NCBI GenBank assembly: GCA_046328715.1 | Contig: JAXLWB010000031.1 | Location: 50,221 to 114,220, forward strand | Source of the DNA: JAXLWB01 sp046328715 | Lineage (GTDB): Bacteria > Chloroflexota > Anaerolineae > Caldilineales > Caldilineaceae | DNA: 64,000 bases | Direction: 5' to 3' | Shown here: piece by piece, positions 49,509 through 58,293 of the stretch | Numbering within the stretch: position 1 is the stretch's first letter | Layout: each line of letters starts with the position of its first letter | Position numbers and translations under genes: made by a program | The notes under the pieces: model-generated | What the model was told of the DNA's origin: nothing | Seen by the model: the letters and a program-made list of their open reading frames with translations, nothing else | Databases searched by the model: none

Positions 49509-50618
49509 TTAGAACGTTGTCCGTAACGCCTGTGCCATGCCAGTCTCTGCCGAGCGATAGGCAGCGTCGAAGATTTCGATCACGTGGCGGGCATGTTCGG
49601 CGGTGGATGCGGTTGGTTTGCCGTCGCGGATCAAATCGACCAGTTGCATCACATCTTCGTAGACGTGGGCTTCTTCCAGGCCACGATGATTGCCGACCAC
49701 ATGGGGCAGAGAGCGATTGATGTCACCATCAATTTCCAGTTCCTTGCCAGGATAATCAAAGGGCTGGCCGTTGAGTTGATCGTTCATGATCACGCCCTTG
49801 CTGCCAAAAATCATCGGACGCCAAGTGTTAGGGATGGCCCCAGCCGCCACGCCGTAAACACAAGCGAAAAGGTTGTCGCCAAAGTCGAGGATCATGACGG
49901 TGTTGTCGTCCATGTCAACGGGCAGCTTTTGGTCGCGAAACTCGCGTTCGGGGATGCGCACGCCGGAGAAGGCAGTCACCCGCTTGGCCGGGCCGAGGAT
50001 GCCGGTCATGGCGTGGAGGCCGTAGACGGTCATATCGTAGAGCGGACCACCACCAGGACGACGGAAATACCAGGCAGGGTTGATGTTGCTGAGCGGATCG
50101 TTGCCGTGGCGTACACTCTCGTTTTGGTGGTAGTTGCCAAAGGCGGACCCAGTGACGGCCCAGGTAAGGGTACCCAAAGCGCCACTTTGCACCAACTGCC
50201 GAATCATCTGGTGGCGGGGGCGCAACATTTCGCCTGGCGACGAGACCAGCTTAACTTTTTTGGCCGCAGCGCGCTCGATTAGGTCGTCGGCTTCATCGAC
50301 GGTGGTGGTCATCGACTTGTTGAAGTGGATGTGCAAGCCATGTTCGATCGCCAACTTGCCTTGCTCGTAGTGAACACCAATCGGCGAAGCAATGGTGACC
50401 GCATCGACCGTGCCGCTGCTGACCAGTTCTTCCATCGTCGCATAGGCATGTTCGGCACCGAACTTATGAGCGGCGGCTTGGGCGCGTTCAAAGACCGGAT
50501 CACAGATGGCGGTGATGCGCACGCGGTCGGCGACATCCTCCATGGTACAGTGCGGCAAAATGCCGCGGATCGAAATACTGCCAGCGCCAACCACGCCAAG
50601 GCGGACAGGTTGAGACAT
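49509..50618 (-). CDS. Gfo/Idh/MocA-family oxidoreductase
   Basis: A 369-residue NAD(P)-dependent sugar oxidoreductase. The Rossmann loop GVVGAGSISIRGILPH (about 8-23), IASPIGVHYEQGKLAIEHGLHIHFNKSM with the catalytic Lys (EKP is NKS here), and the C-terminal beta-sheet domain are seen. The usual EKP motif has changed to HFNKSM; the Lys is kept. Substrates are sugars, inositols or glycan-derived compounds. It is the last gene of the sugar island. Confidence 0.92.
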   Translation of the reverse strand: MSQPVRLGVVGAGSISIRGILPHCTMEDVADRVRITAICDPVFERAQAAAHKFGAEHAYATMEELVSSGTVDAVTIASPIGVHYEQGKLAIEHGLHIHFNKSMTTTVDEADDLIERAAAKKVKLVSSPGEMLRPRHQMIRQLVQSGALGTLTWAVTGSAFGNYHQNESVRHGNDPLSNINPAWYFRRPGGGPLYDMTVYGLHAMTGILGPAKRVTAFSGVRIPEREFRDQKLPVDMDDNTVMILDFGDNLFACVYGVAAGAIPNTWRPMIFGSKGVIMNDQLNGQPFDYPGKELEIDGDINRSLPHVVGNHRGLEEAHVYEDVMQLVDLIRDGKPTASTAEHARHVIEIFDAAYRSAETGMAQALRTTF

Positions 50619-50668
50619 AGAGTAACTCCTGACTGAATTTGAATGAAAAGGTAGGTGGGACAGCAGGT

Positions 50669-50725
50669 CAGTGAGACAGTAGGACAGTAATGCAGTTACT
50701 GAATCTCTGTCCTACTGATTTACTG
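50669..50725. repeat. Fold-back element, CAGTGAGACAGTAGG family
   Basis: Arm 50669-50687 pairs with 50707-50725 at 16 of 19 positions, and further copies of the word lie on both sides. It borders the stop of the 127-residue gene. Confidence 0.8.
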
Positions 50726-50728
50726 TTA

Positions 50729-51112
50729 CTAATCGATCTCGATGCCGCCGCGGCGCTCACGCCGTTTTTGCTTCTCTTCTTCCTGGCGTTGGGCGCTTTC
50801 ACTTTTTTCGATCAGGTCGTCGAGCACAGCACGGAGGGCGAGAAGCGATTCACGACGAGCGGCGTAGGCGTGAACCCAAAAGTCTTCCGGCAACCCGAGA
50901 TCGTTATGGCGCATTTCTTCAATGATGCCAGTGGCGCCTTCCAATAGCCAGGCAAGGGCGTTAAAGGAATTTGGACGATCCTCAGCAGGTTTGCGCGATG
51001 TCTCTTCCAAGTCCGGAGAGTAAGGACGCTCTTGCGCCTTGTCGCGATTGCTCTTGGGTCTCAGAGGAATCTCGTCGTTGTGGTGACCATTTTTCCCATT
51101 GCTGCCTGACAT
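50729..51112 (-). CDS. Small charged protein, unknown
   Basis: A 127-residue protein. The N-terminal 45 residues are polar and probably disordered (SGSNGKNGHHNDE, RPKSNRDKAQERP). The remainder is helical with a charged coiled-coil-like end (LDDLIEKSESAQRQEEEKQ). The family is not recognised. ATG 51112 avoids a longer frame through the upstream repeat. It follows the GNAT gene on the same strand. Confidence 0.6.
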   Translation of the reverse strand: MSGSNGKNGHHNDEIPLRPKSNRDKAQERPYSPDLEETSRKPAEDRPNSFNALAWLLEGATGIIEEMRHNDLGLPEDFWVHAYAARRESLLALRAVLDDLIEKSESAQRQEEEKQKRRERRGGIEID

Positions 51113-51139
51113 AGTGGATTCTCTCGCTCTGATGTGAGA

Positions 51140-51187
51140 GACAGGATGAAGAGATTTCTTGTCATCTTGCCATCCCTTCATCTTGTC
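51140..51187. repeat. Fold-back element, GACAAGATGAAGGG family
   Basis: GACAGGATGAAGAG (51140-51153) pairs with CCCTTCATCTTGTC (51174-51187), two mismatches. It separates the GNAT gene from the small gene downstream. Confidence 0.75.
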
Positions 51188-51190
51188 ATC

Positions 51191-52285
51191 TTACTTCTCC
51201 GCAATTACACGCATGACCTTGTAGTCCTGTGCGCCAAAGCGGTATTTGTATTCTTCATCACCTTGCATAAAGTCAAAGACTCGACTGCCATTGGCAATTG
51301 CATATTGTACCGCATAAGAGAGGATTACCCAGCCTGGGCTAAGCTGCGAATGAGAGTCAGGATCGTAGCCAGAGTTGTAGAGCCAGAAACGTTTGTCGTA
51401 TTCGAAGGCGTAGAGCGTCGCTGCTTTTTCACCATCCAAGGTCAGGAAGAGCAGACGTAGCCAGCCAGCCTGTTGCATGGTACGTGCCGCTGCCAGAAAA
51501 AAGCGCTGCATCTCCGGGGTCATAAAGACCGATTTATCGGTACGGCTGGCCCGCTGCAGGGCCACAAAATCATCGACCTCGACTTCGAGGCTGTGTTTGG
51601 GGCCGACAATGTAGAACTCAGTCTTGGCTTCGCGTTCAGCACGGCGCTGTTTGCGTCGAATTTCGTGGCGCTGTTTTTTGTCGACCTGCTCCTGCAAATA
51701 TTCTTCGTAACGGTAAGGCAGTGCAAATTGAGGGGCAGTGTCTTCCTGAAAGACTTTCACTTGCCAGCCCTCTGCCTCTAGCATGGGTGGAAAGATCTGC
51801 CAGGTAAGGCTTGCTTCGGGCAAATTGCAAAGATCGAAGATGTCCCACTGAGGAGCTTCGTCGCTTTTGAGCCAGGCGAGCAAGGTTTGATAAACCGCTT
51901 TCTCCTGGCCCTCGGCAATGATCAGATCAAGATAATCGCTTACATCAATACAACCGACCAGATTCAGTTGGCGTTTGCCTGCCAGTTCGCCTTGGGTTTG
52001 GGTAATCACGTAGAGGGCAGCGATGCCGACCAATTCTTTCGTCTGCGGTTGGCGCAAGGCCAAGATCCAGAGATCACCACGGCCAAGATTGCGCCACCAA
52101 GTTGTCTGCCATTCCCAGGTTAAGAAGATTGAATTAAAACGACTGCGTTGAAGTAATCCGTTCCACTCTCCTTTGAGTGCGTCAAACCCATTGCGGGTTG
52201 GGGGGTAAAGGTCTATATGTAGCAAAGCTTCAGGCTGAGCAATGGTTGGCTGTTGTGTCAGTTGACTACAGTCTGAGGATGTCAT
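51191..52285 (-). CDS. GNAT-fold acyltransferase, FemAB/CelD-like
   Basis: A 364-residue protein of the BcsL/CelD-like acetyltransferase group. LQRSRFNSIFLTWEWQTTWWRNLG near residue 45, EYLQEQVDKKQRHEIRRKQRR in the middle, and LDGEKAATLYAFEYDKRFWLYNSGYDP with SPGWVILSYAVQYAI in the GNAT core are characteristic. Such enzymes add an acyl or aminoacyl group to cell-wall or exopolysaccharide. The acceptor is unknown. It is followed by the small charged protein. Confidence 0.85.
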   Translation of the reverse strand: MTSSDCSQLTQQPTIAQPEALLHIDLYPPTRNGFDALKGEWNGLLQRSRFNSIFLTWEWQTTWWRNLGRGDLWILALRQPQTKELVGIAALYVITQTQGELAGKRQLNLVGCIDVSDYLDLIIAEGQEKAVYQTLLAWLKSDEAPQWDIFDLCNLPEASLTWQIFPPMLEAEGWQVKVFQEDTAPQFALPYRYEEYLQEQVDKKQRHEIRRKQRRAEREAKTEFYIVGPKHSLEVEVDDFVALQRASRTDKSVFMTPEMQRFFLAAARTMQQAGWLRLLFLTLDGEKAATLYAFEYDKRFWLYNSGYDPDSHSQLSPGWVILSYAVQYAIANGSRVFDFMQGDEEYKYRFGAQDYKVMRVIAEK

Positions 52286-52399
52286 GGATTTTCCATTAGT
52301 CTCGTGAAAATTGGGAAAGAATAAAGATTAATTCGCCACACGCAGGCACAGATATACCTAGTTTGAAACCTGTGGTTCTAGTGATTGCATGCGGAGTTA

Positions 52400-52432
52400 A
52401 GTACTGCACTATAAGAAGTATAGCGCAGTACT
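52400..52432. repeat. Intergenic hairpin
   Basis: AGTACTGCACTATA and TATAGCGCAGTACT pair at 13 of 14 positions around the loop AGAAG. No clear T-run follows on either strand. Confidence 0.65.
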
Positions 52433-52476
52433 GGCGGCGTTACAAGTGAGCAAGGTTACGTAGCAAGGAGCAGAGA

Positions 52477-52514
52477 GCAAGAGGCAGGAAGCAAACATGC
52501 CTCTTGCCTCTTGC
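52477..52514. repeat. Fold-back element, GCAAGAGGCA word
   Basis: Arm 52477-52493 pairs with 52498-52514 at 15 of 17 positions, 4-base loop. It follows the stop of the surface protein gene. Confidence 0.8.
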
Positions 52515-52519
52515 GCATT

Positions 52520-54217
52520 TCAACGACCGCGCAGCATACGCACGATCGCCATGGCTAGGAGTGCAATAATGACGAGGATGCCTAACAGAACAGCCACAGT
52601 GCCCAGCCGATTCAACCCGCCAGTTTGACTAGGGGTAACCTCGGTGCTTTGACCACCGCCGCCGAAGATGCGCGCTAATAGACCAGGTTGAGGTGTAGGG
52701 GTGACGAATATTGCAACAGAGCCTTGTAATGTGCCAGTGTCGCCTGTGGGTACGGCCACCATTTCGGTCACGGCGGGTTGTGCGGCAGCGGCTGCGCCAA
52801 GCGGTGCCAGAGAAACAGGCTCTTCTGTAGCGGTAGGCACTTCAATTCCTGCAGACCCAGAGGGAACAATCTGTATTGCTGCTGTTGGTACCTGAACCGG
52901 CTCTGGATTGATCATCGAGCCAATCGGCGTGTCAATGGGAATGGCAGTAGGAAGTGGCCCATTCTGCATGTTCATCGCTGCTGGCGCTGCGCTGGCAGCC
53001 GCAGGGAAACAGGCGCGCACCGATACATCATCGACATACATCCAGGTGCGTTGACCATTGCCATCGTTGAGGGCGTTGAAGTAAATGTAGAAAGATTGCC
53101 CGCGTAGATCAGAGAGATCCACCGCATCCTCAAGCCATGCGCCATCGTTGCGATGGACATTGCTTATGGTGCGGAGAACTTTCAAATCAGGTGACAGCAG
53201 AAGTACTTGTTGACAGGGTGAATGAGGAAAATCGGGATCTTCAGTGCCATAGAGATGCCACCAACGCAACTGCGCACTCGTTGCATTGGCAGGAATGGTG
53301 ACAAGCTGACGAATCGAAGAGTAGCTATTGATATCGGCAAGCCCTAAATCGGGTGAATTGCCCAATCGTACCGAACGATTACCAGTATGCTTTTGCGCTC
53401 CCGTATAGCGAGCTGGAATGGGATCCTCTCCAAAATACCAGGAGTCGTCGCTCTCGAAGCCACCGTTGAATAGTAATTCGGCACCGTTACAACTGATTGG
53501 CGTGGGGACGGTAGCGGTTGGCACAATGGGTGTGGTAGTCGGGCTTGGCGTCCAGGTTGCGGTTGGAAAGATGGGGGTTACACTGGGCGTAAAGGTTGCC
53601 GTCGCTGGCTGAGTCGTACAGTAGGCCAGCGACACATTGTCCACATACATTCCTGCACGCCCACCTGTGCCATTGTTGATAACGCCAAAGATCAGGCGTA
53701 AGGTTTGCCCACGATTAGGCGTCAGGTCGCGCTGATCGAGTCGCCATTGGGTCGCATTGCTGGTCTCGCTGATCAGCCGCACCTTACCACTGGTCGCCGT
53801 GTTCTCCAGATCAACAAATTGAATATCACCGCCATCCGGTGTGCCGCTGTAAACCGTGTAGTATCGATAGGAAAGAATCAAACGAACCGCATCCGCCGGC
53901 AAGATGATCTGCTGTGAAATCGAGCTTTCACCAGCAACATTTGTATTATCGACAATCCCCAAACGAATCGACTGATTGCCGTCAATTTTGAAGTTTGGAT
54001 CAAAGACCGGATTGGGGGCTGCGCCAGGTTTGGCGGTCCAATCTGGAGATAATTGTTCGAACGAGCCGTTACGGATCAATTCGGTGCAGCCAGCCGGGAC
54101 ATCGGCATGTACGGTCGAAACGTTAACGACCAACAACTGTGCGCTGAGTAAGAGTGCTACAATAAGTATCCAGTAAGCTTTCTTTTGCATCGCACGTAAA
54201 CATTTGGGCTTATTCAT
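52520..54217 (-). CDS. Surface-anchored protein with two beta-sandwich-like domains
   Basis: A 565-residue exported protein. It has an N-terminal signal helix (about 12-36), two repeats of about 160 residues (about 39-200 and 243-405) that each begin with a Cys followed by an NGxFE motif (CTELIRNGSFE, CNGAELLFNGGFE) and end with MYVDDVSVRAC-type Cys, a Thr/Pro-rich linker between them, a second long linker and a C-terminal membrane helix (about 540-560) with Arg-rich tail. The domains look like carbohydrate-binding jelly rolls. The overall layout suggests a surface adhesin or glycan binder. Confidence 0.8.
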   Translation of the reverse strand: MNKPKCLRAMQKKAYWILIVALLLSAQLLVVNVSTVHADVPAGCTELIRNGSFEQLSPDWTAKPGAAPNPVFDPNFKIDGNQSIRLGIVDNTNVAGESSISQQIILPADAVRLILSYRYYTVYSGTPDGGDIQFVDLENTATSGKVRLISETSNATQWRLDQRDLTPNRGQTLRLIFGVINNGTGGRAGMYVDNVSLAYCTTQPATATFTPSVTPIFPTATWTPSPTTTPIVPTATVPTPISCNGAELLFNGGFESDDSWYFGEDPIPARYTGAQKHTGNRSVRLGNSPDLGLADINSYSSIRQLVTIPANATSAQLRWWHLYGTEDPDFPHSPCQQVLLLSPDLKVLRTISNVHRNDGAWLEDAVDLSDLRGQSFYIYFNALNDGNGQRTWMYVDDVSVRACFPAAASAAPAAMNMQNGPLPTAIPIDTPIGSMINPEPVQVPTAAIQIVPSGSAGIEVPTATEEPVSLAPLGAAAAAQPAVTEMVAVPTGDTGTLQGSVAIFVTPTPQPGLLARIFGGGGQSTEVTPSQTGGLNRLGTVAVLLGILVIIALLAMAIVRMLRGR

Positions 54218-54339
54218 AGAAAGTGGATTGATTGCGGTAGCTTCGATCCTACCATCAATATTGAATGATTAGGGCGATTGTACCATACCAATCAAATTGC
54301 CGCAATCGCTATGGGAAAAATAAAGAATTGAAAAGCGGC

Positions 54340-54414
54340 AAAGTTGCAGAGTAGCAGAGTAAGTGATTCGATACATTACTTTGCAACATCGCCACTCTGC
54401 TACTCTGCAACTTT
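54340..54414. repeat. Fold-back element with perfect 21-bp arms
   Basis: AAAGTTGCAGAGTAGCAG (first 18 of arm 54340-54360) is exactly inverted in 54394-54414. The GCAGAGTA word is tandem. It lies between divergent genes, just upstream of the nurA promoter. Confidence 0.9.
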
Positions 54415-54437
54415 CTTCCTCCAATTTCTTAAAACTG

Positions 54438-54446
54438 TGGTATAAT
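54438..54446 (+). promoter_or_regulatory. Extended -10 promoter of nurA, leaderless
   Basis: TGGTATAAT is a consensus extended -10 box ending 8 bp before the ATG at 54454. Transcription would start at the start codon. No SD and no good -35 box are present, as expected for a leaderless message. Confidence 0.65.
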
Positions 54447-54453
54447 CTTCATC

Positions 54454-55707
54454 ATGTTAAGTCGAGAGAAAGTGATTGATGCCTTTGAGCGTAAACGGTC
54501 TTTCTTTAGTGCCTATGCCGAAAATCAACGCAGCCAACAGCGCTTAATTGACCAGCAGTTGAGCGAATTCTATCAGTTAAGCGCGGCTGAAATCAATCAT
54601 CTCCTGGCAAATATTCCCTGGCCAGGGGCGTTACCCACACTTGAGTTTGATCAAGCCAAACAGTTGCGCATGCCATTTGCTCATCGTTGGCAAAATCACA
54701 GCGAAGCTCGTTCTTGGGCTTTGGAGATCCTGCGCAATCGCACTGTCATCGCCGTGGATGGCAGCCAGATCACACCGAACAAGGATCTCGCCCCACCGAT
54801 TGCGGCGATTCAGATTGGCTGGTTTATCAACGATCATCGCATCGGCGGCAGCTATCGCAAGGATGTGGAGTTCGATGTATTGGCACCGACTGAGCTTGAT
54901 CCCGACCTGGATGGCGATCTTTCGGCGGCGGCTTCCATCGTCAACCAGGAACGCTTTGAGCGTGAGTGCCAAAAGTTGATGGAATTGATGCACAGCTTTG
55001 CCGACCGGGAGGAAAAACCGCTTTGTCTCTTTGATGGTTCCTTTATCGCCAGCTTTGCCAGCCAATTGCAGGCAAACACAAACAGCATTCGGCGCTATTT
55101 GCAGCGGACCAGTGAGCTTCTGCGCACTTCCCAACAGTTACAGGTGCCCTTGCTTGCTTTCGTAGATAGCTCTCTCAGCCACGATCTGACAACCATGATC
55201 CGTAACGTGTTGAAAGAAAACAGTGGCAAGGACGGCGAGGAATGGCTTAAGCAAACCGATGGCGAATTTCTCTCTCCCCAACATTTGGCCACTGGTAAGC
55301 AGCTTTCTCAGGCAATGTTGCCCTATTGGGGGGATCGTACACCCTTCTTCTTCTGTGCACGCAATGACAAATTGACCAGCGATGTGCGTACTGGCGAATT
55401 GGCCGAGTATTATCGAGATGTTGCTTTTTGTTATATACAATTCAATATGGATCGCCCACCTGCCCGGCTAGAAATTCCACGTTGGCTGCTGGAAAGTGGG
55501 CAAGCGGAAGGAATCGCGAATCTTTTACGTGCCGAAAGTGTTGTAGGTTCTGGTTATCCATATGCGATCGAAACAGCCGATGCATTAGCCGTGATCAGCA
55601 TGCAAGATCGGGAACGCTTTTACGCTCTCTATCAACAATACCTAAAGGGCTATACCCTTGAAATCAGCCAGACACGAAAGTCACGCAGCAAACTGGCTAG
55701 AAGATAG
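54454..55707 (+). CDS. nurA: NurA-family DNA nuclease
   Basis: A 417-residue predicted 5'-3' nuclease of the NurA family, which in archaea resects DNA ends with HerA. The RNase H-like core begins with the metal Asp in TVIAVDGSQITPN (about residue 104), followed by LFDGSFIASFA and LAFVDSS with further acidic residues, and ends in a conserved SVVGSGYPYAIETADALAVI. HerA was not found in this window, so the partner is elsewhere or absent. The AI-2E-type transporter gene follows 8 bp downstream. Confidence 0.88.
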   Translation: MLSREKVIDAFERKRSFFSAYAENQRSQQRLIDQQLSEFYQLSAAEINHLLANIPWPGALPTLEFDQAKQLRMPFAHRWQNHSEARSWALEILRNRTVIAVDGSQITPNKDLAPPIAAIQIGWFINDHRIGGSYRKDVEFDVLAPTELDPDLDGDLSAAASIVNQERFERECQKLMELMHSFADREEKPLCLFDGSFIASFASQLQANTNSIRRYLQRTSELLRTSQQLQVPLLAFVDSSLSHDLTTMIRNVLKENSGKDGEEWLKQTDGEFLSPQHLATGKQLSQAMLPYWGDRTPFFFCARNDKLTSDVRTGELAEYYRDVAFCYIQFNMDRPPARLEIPRWLLESGQAEGIANLLRAESVVGSGYPYAIETADALAVISMQDRERFYALYQQYLKGYTLEISQTRKSRSKLARR

Positions 55708-55715
55708 AAAAAACT

Positions 55716-57155
55716 ATGACCGGTAGAACAGGACCGAGCAGTTCTCAAGTAAAAACTTCTCCGGTGCAGACCGGGGAGGCAGTAGAACCGGATCTGCACG
55801 ACGCAGCGGATCGATTGGCGCGCCTGGCTGCTGGTGAGGGCAGTGATTCGCGCTGGGATACATCGACCAAACGCACCGTACTCGTGATCCTGCTGATTGC
55901 CGCCATCTTTGTCGTCTGGATCAGCCAACCGGTTTTAGGCTTTCTGACCATGGCTGGCATTGTCGCCTATCTACTAAACCCATTGGTCGATCTGGCGCAA
56001 CGTCTGCACATCCGGCGCAGCGTCACCACCACGTCGCTCTTCTTGTTGGTCTTTGTCTTGATCGTGCTTTTGCCGATCTTGTTGGTGCCAATTTTGATTC
56101 AACAGTTGACAGAGTTGAGTCGCTTCGATGTCAGCGGCATCGGGTTCGCATTTTTTAGCTGGTTTAGCGATACCATCGCCCATTTGCCCGAAAAGATCGA
56201 CTTGTTTGGGTTTGTGATTACTACCAAGCCGGTCATCCAGCAGATTGAGACTGGCTTTAGCCAGATGCGCTTCTTCCCTACCATTACTGAAATCCTGGCC
56301 TATGTCCAACAGGTATTGGGCACGGCAACGACCGTAGTAAGCACTACTGCACTCTTTGGCATTAACTTTGTCGGCGGCATCTTCCAGGTATTCTTCGGTT
56401 TGTTGGTCGTCTTCTTTCTTAGCCTCTACCTGACCAAAGATTTGCCTGACATTCGTAACTATGTTGAGAGCCTGCTCCCGCCCTCCTACCAATCGGAGTT
56501 TCGTGAGGTGTTACGGCGCATGGGCTTGATCTGGCAGGCGTTTTTCCGTGGACAGATTATTCTCTGTATCGCGATTGGCGTTTCCACCTGGCTGGCATTG
56601 GCATTGGTCGGCATGCCTGGGGCATTAATTCTTGGGATTGTCGCTGGCATTCTAGAGATCATTCCCAGCTTGGGACCAACGCTCTCCACAGTGCCTGCCG
56701 TCTTAGTGGCACTCACCCAAGGCAGCGATGTGCTTGCCGTCTATGGCATCAACCATGTCGGTTTTGCGCTGATCACGATCGGCATCTACTTTGTGATTCA
56801 ACAGGTCGAGAGCAGCATTTTGGTGCCGCGCATCATTGGCAGCAGCGTCAATCTGCACCCGATTGTGGTGATTTGTGGTGTCGTGATCGGACTCAATGTG
56901 GGTGGTATTCTCGGTGCATTTCTGGCGGCCCCACTAATTGCATCGCTACGAGTGTTGGGTAGTTACATCCACGCTAAACTGCTCGATTACCCACCCTTTA
57001 TTGGCCAAGAACTACCACGCGAACGCAAACGACGACGTTACCGTAGAACTGTCTCCGGTGAGGAACTTGCCCCGCCCGAACGCGCCCAAGAAAATCGAGT
57101 CTCTGCCGAAGCAGGCACCGAAGGGGACGAACGCTCGATGGTTGCGCCGACATAG
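55716..57155 (+). CDS. AI-2E/PerM-family membrane transporter
   Basis: A 479-residue integral membrane protein with about eight helices. The family pattern is seen in LGFLTMAGIVAYLLNPLVD, FFLSLYLTKDLPDI, and the conserved GIVAGILEIIPSLGPTLSTVPA and IVVICGVVIGLNVGGILGAFLAAPL. Family members export small molecules or ions; AI-2 export is proven only for a few. The N-terminal 55 and C-terminal 60 residues are polar. It is co-transcribed with nurA. Confidence 0.92.
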   Translation: MTGRTGPSSSQVKTSPVQTGEAVEPDLHDAADRLARLAAGEGSDSRWDTSTKRTVLVILLIAAIFVVWISQPVLGFLTMAGIVAYLLNPLVDLAQRLHIRRSVTTTSLFLLVFVLIVLLPILLVPILIQQLTELSRFDVSGIGFAFFSWFSDTIAHLPEKIDLFGFVITTKPVIQQIETGFSQMRFFPTITEILAYVQQVLGTATTVVSTTALFGINFVGGIFQVFFGLLVVFFLSLYLTKDLPDIRNYVESLLPPSYQSEFREVLRRMGLIWQAFFRGQIILCIAIGVSTWLALALVGMPGALILGIVAGILEIIPSLGPTLSTVPAVLVALTQGSDVLAVYGINHVGFALITIGIYFVIQQVESSILVPRIIGSSVNLHPIVVICGVVIGLNVGGILGAFLAAPLIASLRVLGSYIHAKLLDYPPFIGQELPRERKRRRYRRTVSGEELAPPERAQENRVSAEAGTEGDERSMVAPT

Positions 57156-57158
57156 TAA

Positions 57159-57215
57159 AAAGGGGCAAAGAGGCAGAGTTGAATTTACGTTGCAACTCTG
57201 CATCTTTGCCCCTTT
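57159..57215. terminator. Fold-back element between convergent genes, AAAGGGGCAAAGAGG word
   Basis: Arm 57159-57181 pairs with 57193-57215 with one mismatch. A T-run follows on the plus strand (AACTTTTTCTC). It likely stops transcription from both sides. Confidence 0.85.
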
Positions 57216-57226
57216 CCAACTTTTTC

Positions 57227-58279
57227 TCACGTCAACGACAGATTTGCAATCACATCGATTTCTAACCCATCGCCAGGATTCTTTGATTTCTTCCAGCGGA
57301 AGTAGGCGGCTGCACCAATCATGGCAGCGTTATCGGTGCAGAGCGCCAGAGGAGGAATGTAGAGTGGAATCTTTAAGGCACCGATTCGTTCTTTGGCCGT
57401 CGAGCGGAGCGCGGCATTGGCACTAACCCCGCCGCAAATACATACCTGTTTGACCTGATAAACCTGCGCAGCGTCCACCAACTTCGTCAATAACTGATCA
57501 ACCACCGCCTCTTGAAACGAAGCCGCAATATCGACGGCAACACTTGATTGGTTGCTTTCCTGCCCCGGCTTCTGCACCTCACGCAGCAGGTTGAGCACCG
57601 CCGTCTTCAAGCCGGAAAAGCTAAAGTTAAAACGATTCTCATCATGTAGGCGTAGGGCACGCGGCAATGGGTAGCGACTGGCATCACCCTGTTCAGCCGC
57701 TTTCTGAATGGCAGGACCACCAGGAAAACCCAGGTCAAGCAGACGTGCCACTTTGTCAAAGGCTTCGCCAGCAGCGTCATCCAGTGTCGCACCGATCTGC
57801 TGATAGTCTCCATGATCACGCATCAGAATCATTTCCGTGTGACCACCTGAGACGATCATCACCAGGATTGGGAAACTTTCCTCCTGGACACCCTTCACCA
57901 AGCCAGGCATCTCGATCCAGTTGCTGTAAACATGCCCTTCTAGATGATTGACAGGCAACAAGGGCAAGCCGCTAGCAAAGGCCAATCCTTTGGCGGCATT
58001 AACTCCTACTAGCAGGCTACCTGCCAAACCAGGACCCTGCGTCACAGCAATCGCATCCAGTTCGTGGACGTGGCTTATCTTTGCCTCCTGCAGCGCTTGC
58101 TCGATCACGGGTTGGATCGAGAGCACATGTTGGCGGCTGGCTACTTCCGGGAAAACCCCTCCATAGCGGCGGTGGAGATCGATCTGGGTCGCGACCACAT
58201 TACTATGAACGTGACGCCCCGCTTCGACAACTGCCGCTGCCGTCTCATCACAGCTTGTTTCAATGGCAAGAATACGCAA
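57227..58279 (-). CDS. tsaD: tRNA N6-threonylcarbamoyladenosine synthase catalytic subunit
   Basis: A 350-residue enzyme that transfers threonylcarbamoyl to A37 of ANN-reading tRNAs. The ASKHA core begins MRILAIETSCDETA; PEVASRQHVLSI, the metal motif NHLEGH (about 112-117), SGGHTEMI and CTDNAAMIGAAAY are complete. The length is normal. It lies with the asnS and MraY/WecA-like genes on the minus strand, an ordinary housekeeping context. Confidence 0.97.
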   Translation of the reverse strand: MRILAIETSCDETAAAVVEAGRHVHSNVVATQIDLHRRYGGVFPEVASRQHVLSIQPVIEQALQEAKISHVHELDAIAVTQGPGLAGSLLVGVNAAKGLAFASGLPLLPVNHLEGHVYSNWIEMPGLVKGVQEESFPILVMIVSGGHTEMILMRDHGDYQQIGATLDDAAGEAFDKVARLLDLGFPGGPAIQKAAEQGDASRYPLPRALRLHDENRFNFSFSGLKTAVLNLLREVQKPGQESNQSSVAVDIAASFQEAVVDQLLTKLVDAAQVYQVKQVCICGGVSANAALRSTAKERIGALKIPLYIPPLALCTDNAAMIGAAAYFRWKKSKNPGDGLEIDVIANLSLT

Positions 58280-58293
58280 CTACAGACCTCCAA

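Noticed and set aside
54454..57155. HerA-NurA defence or repair operon
   Set aside because: The gene next to nurA is an AI-2E-type transporter; no HerA-type ATPase is encoded in the window.
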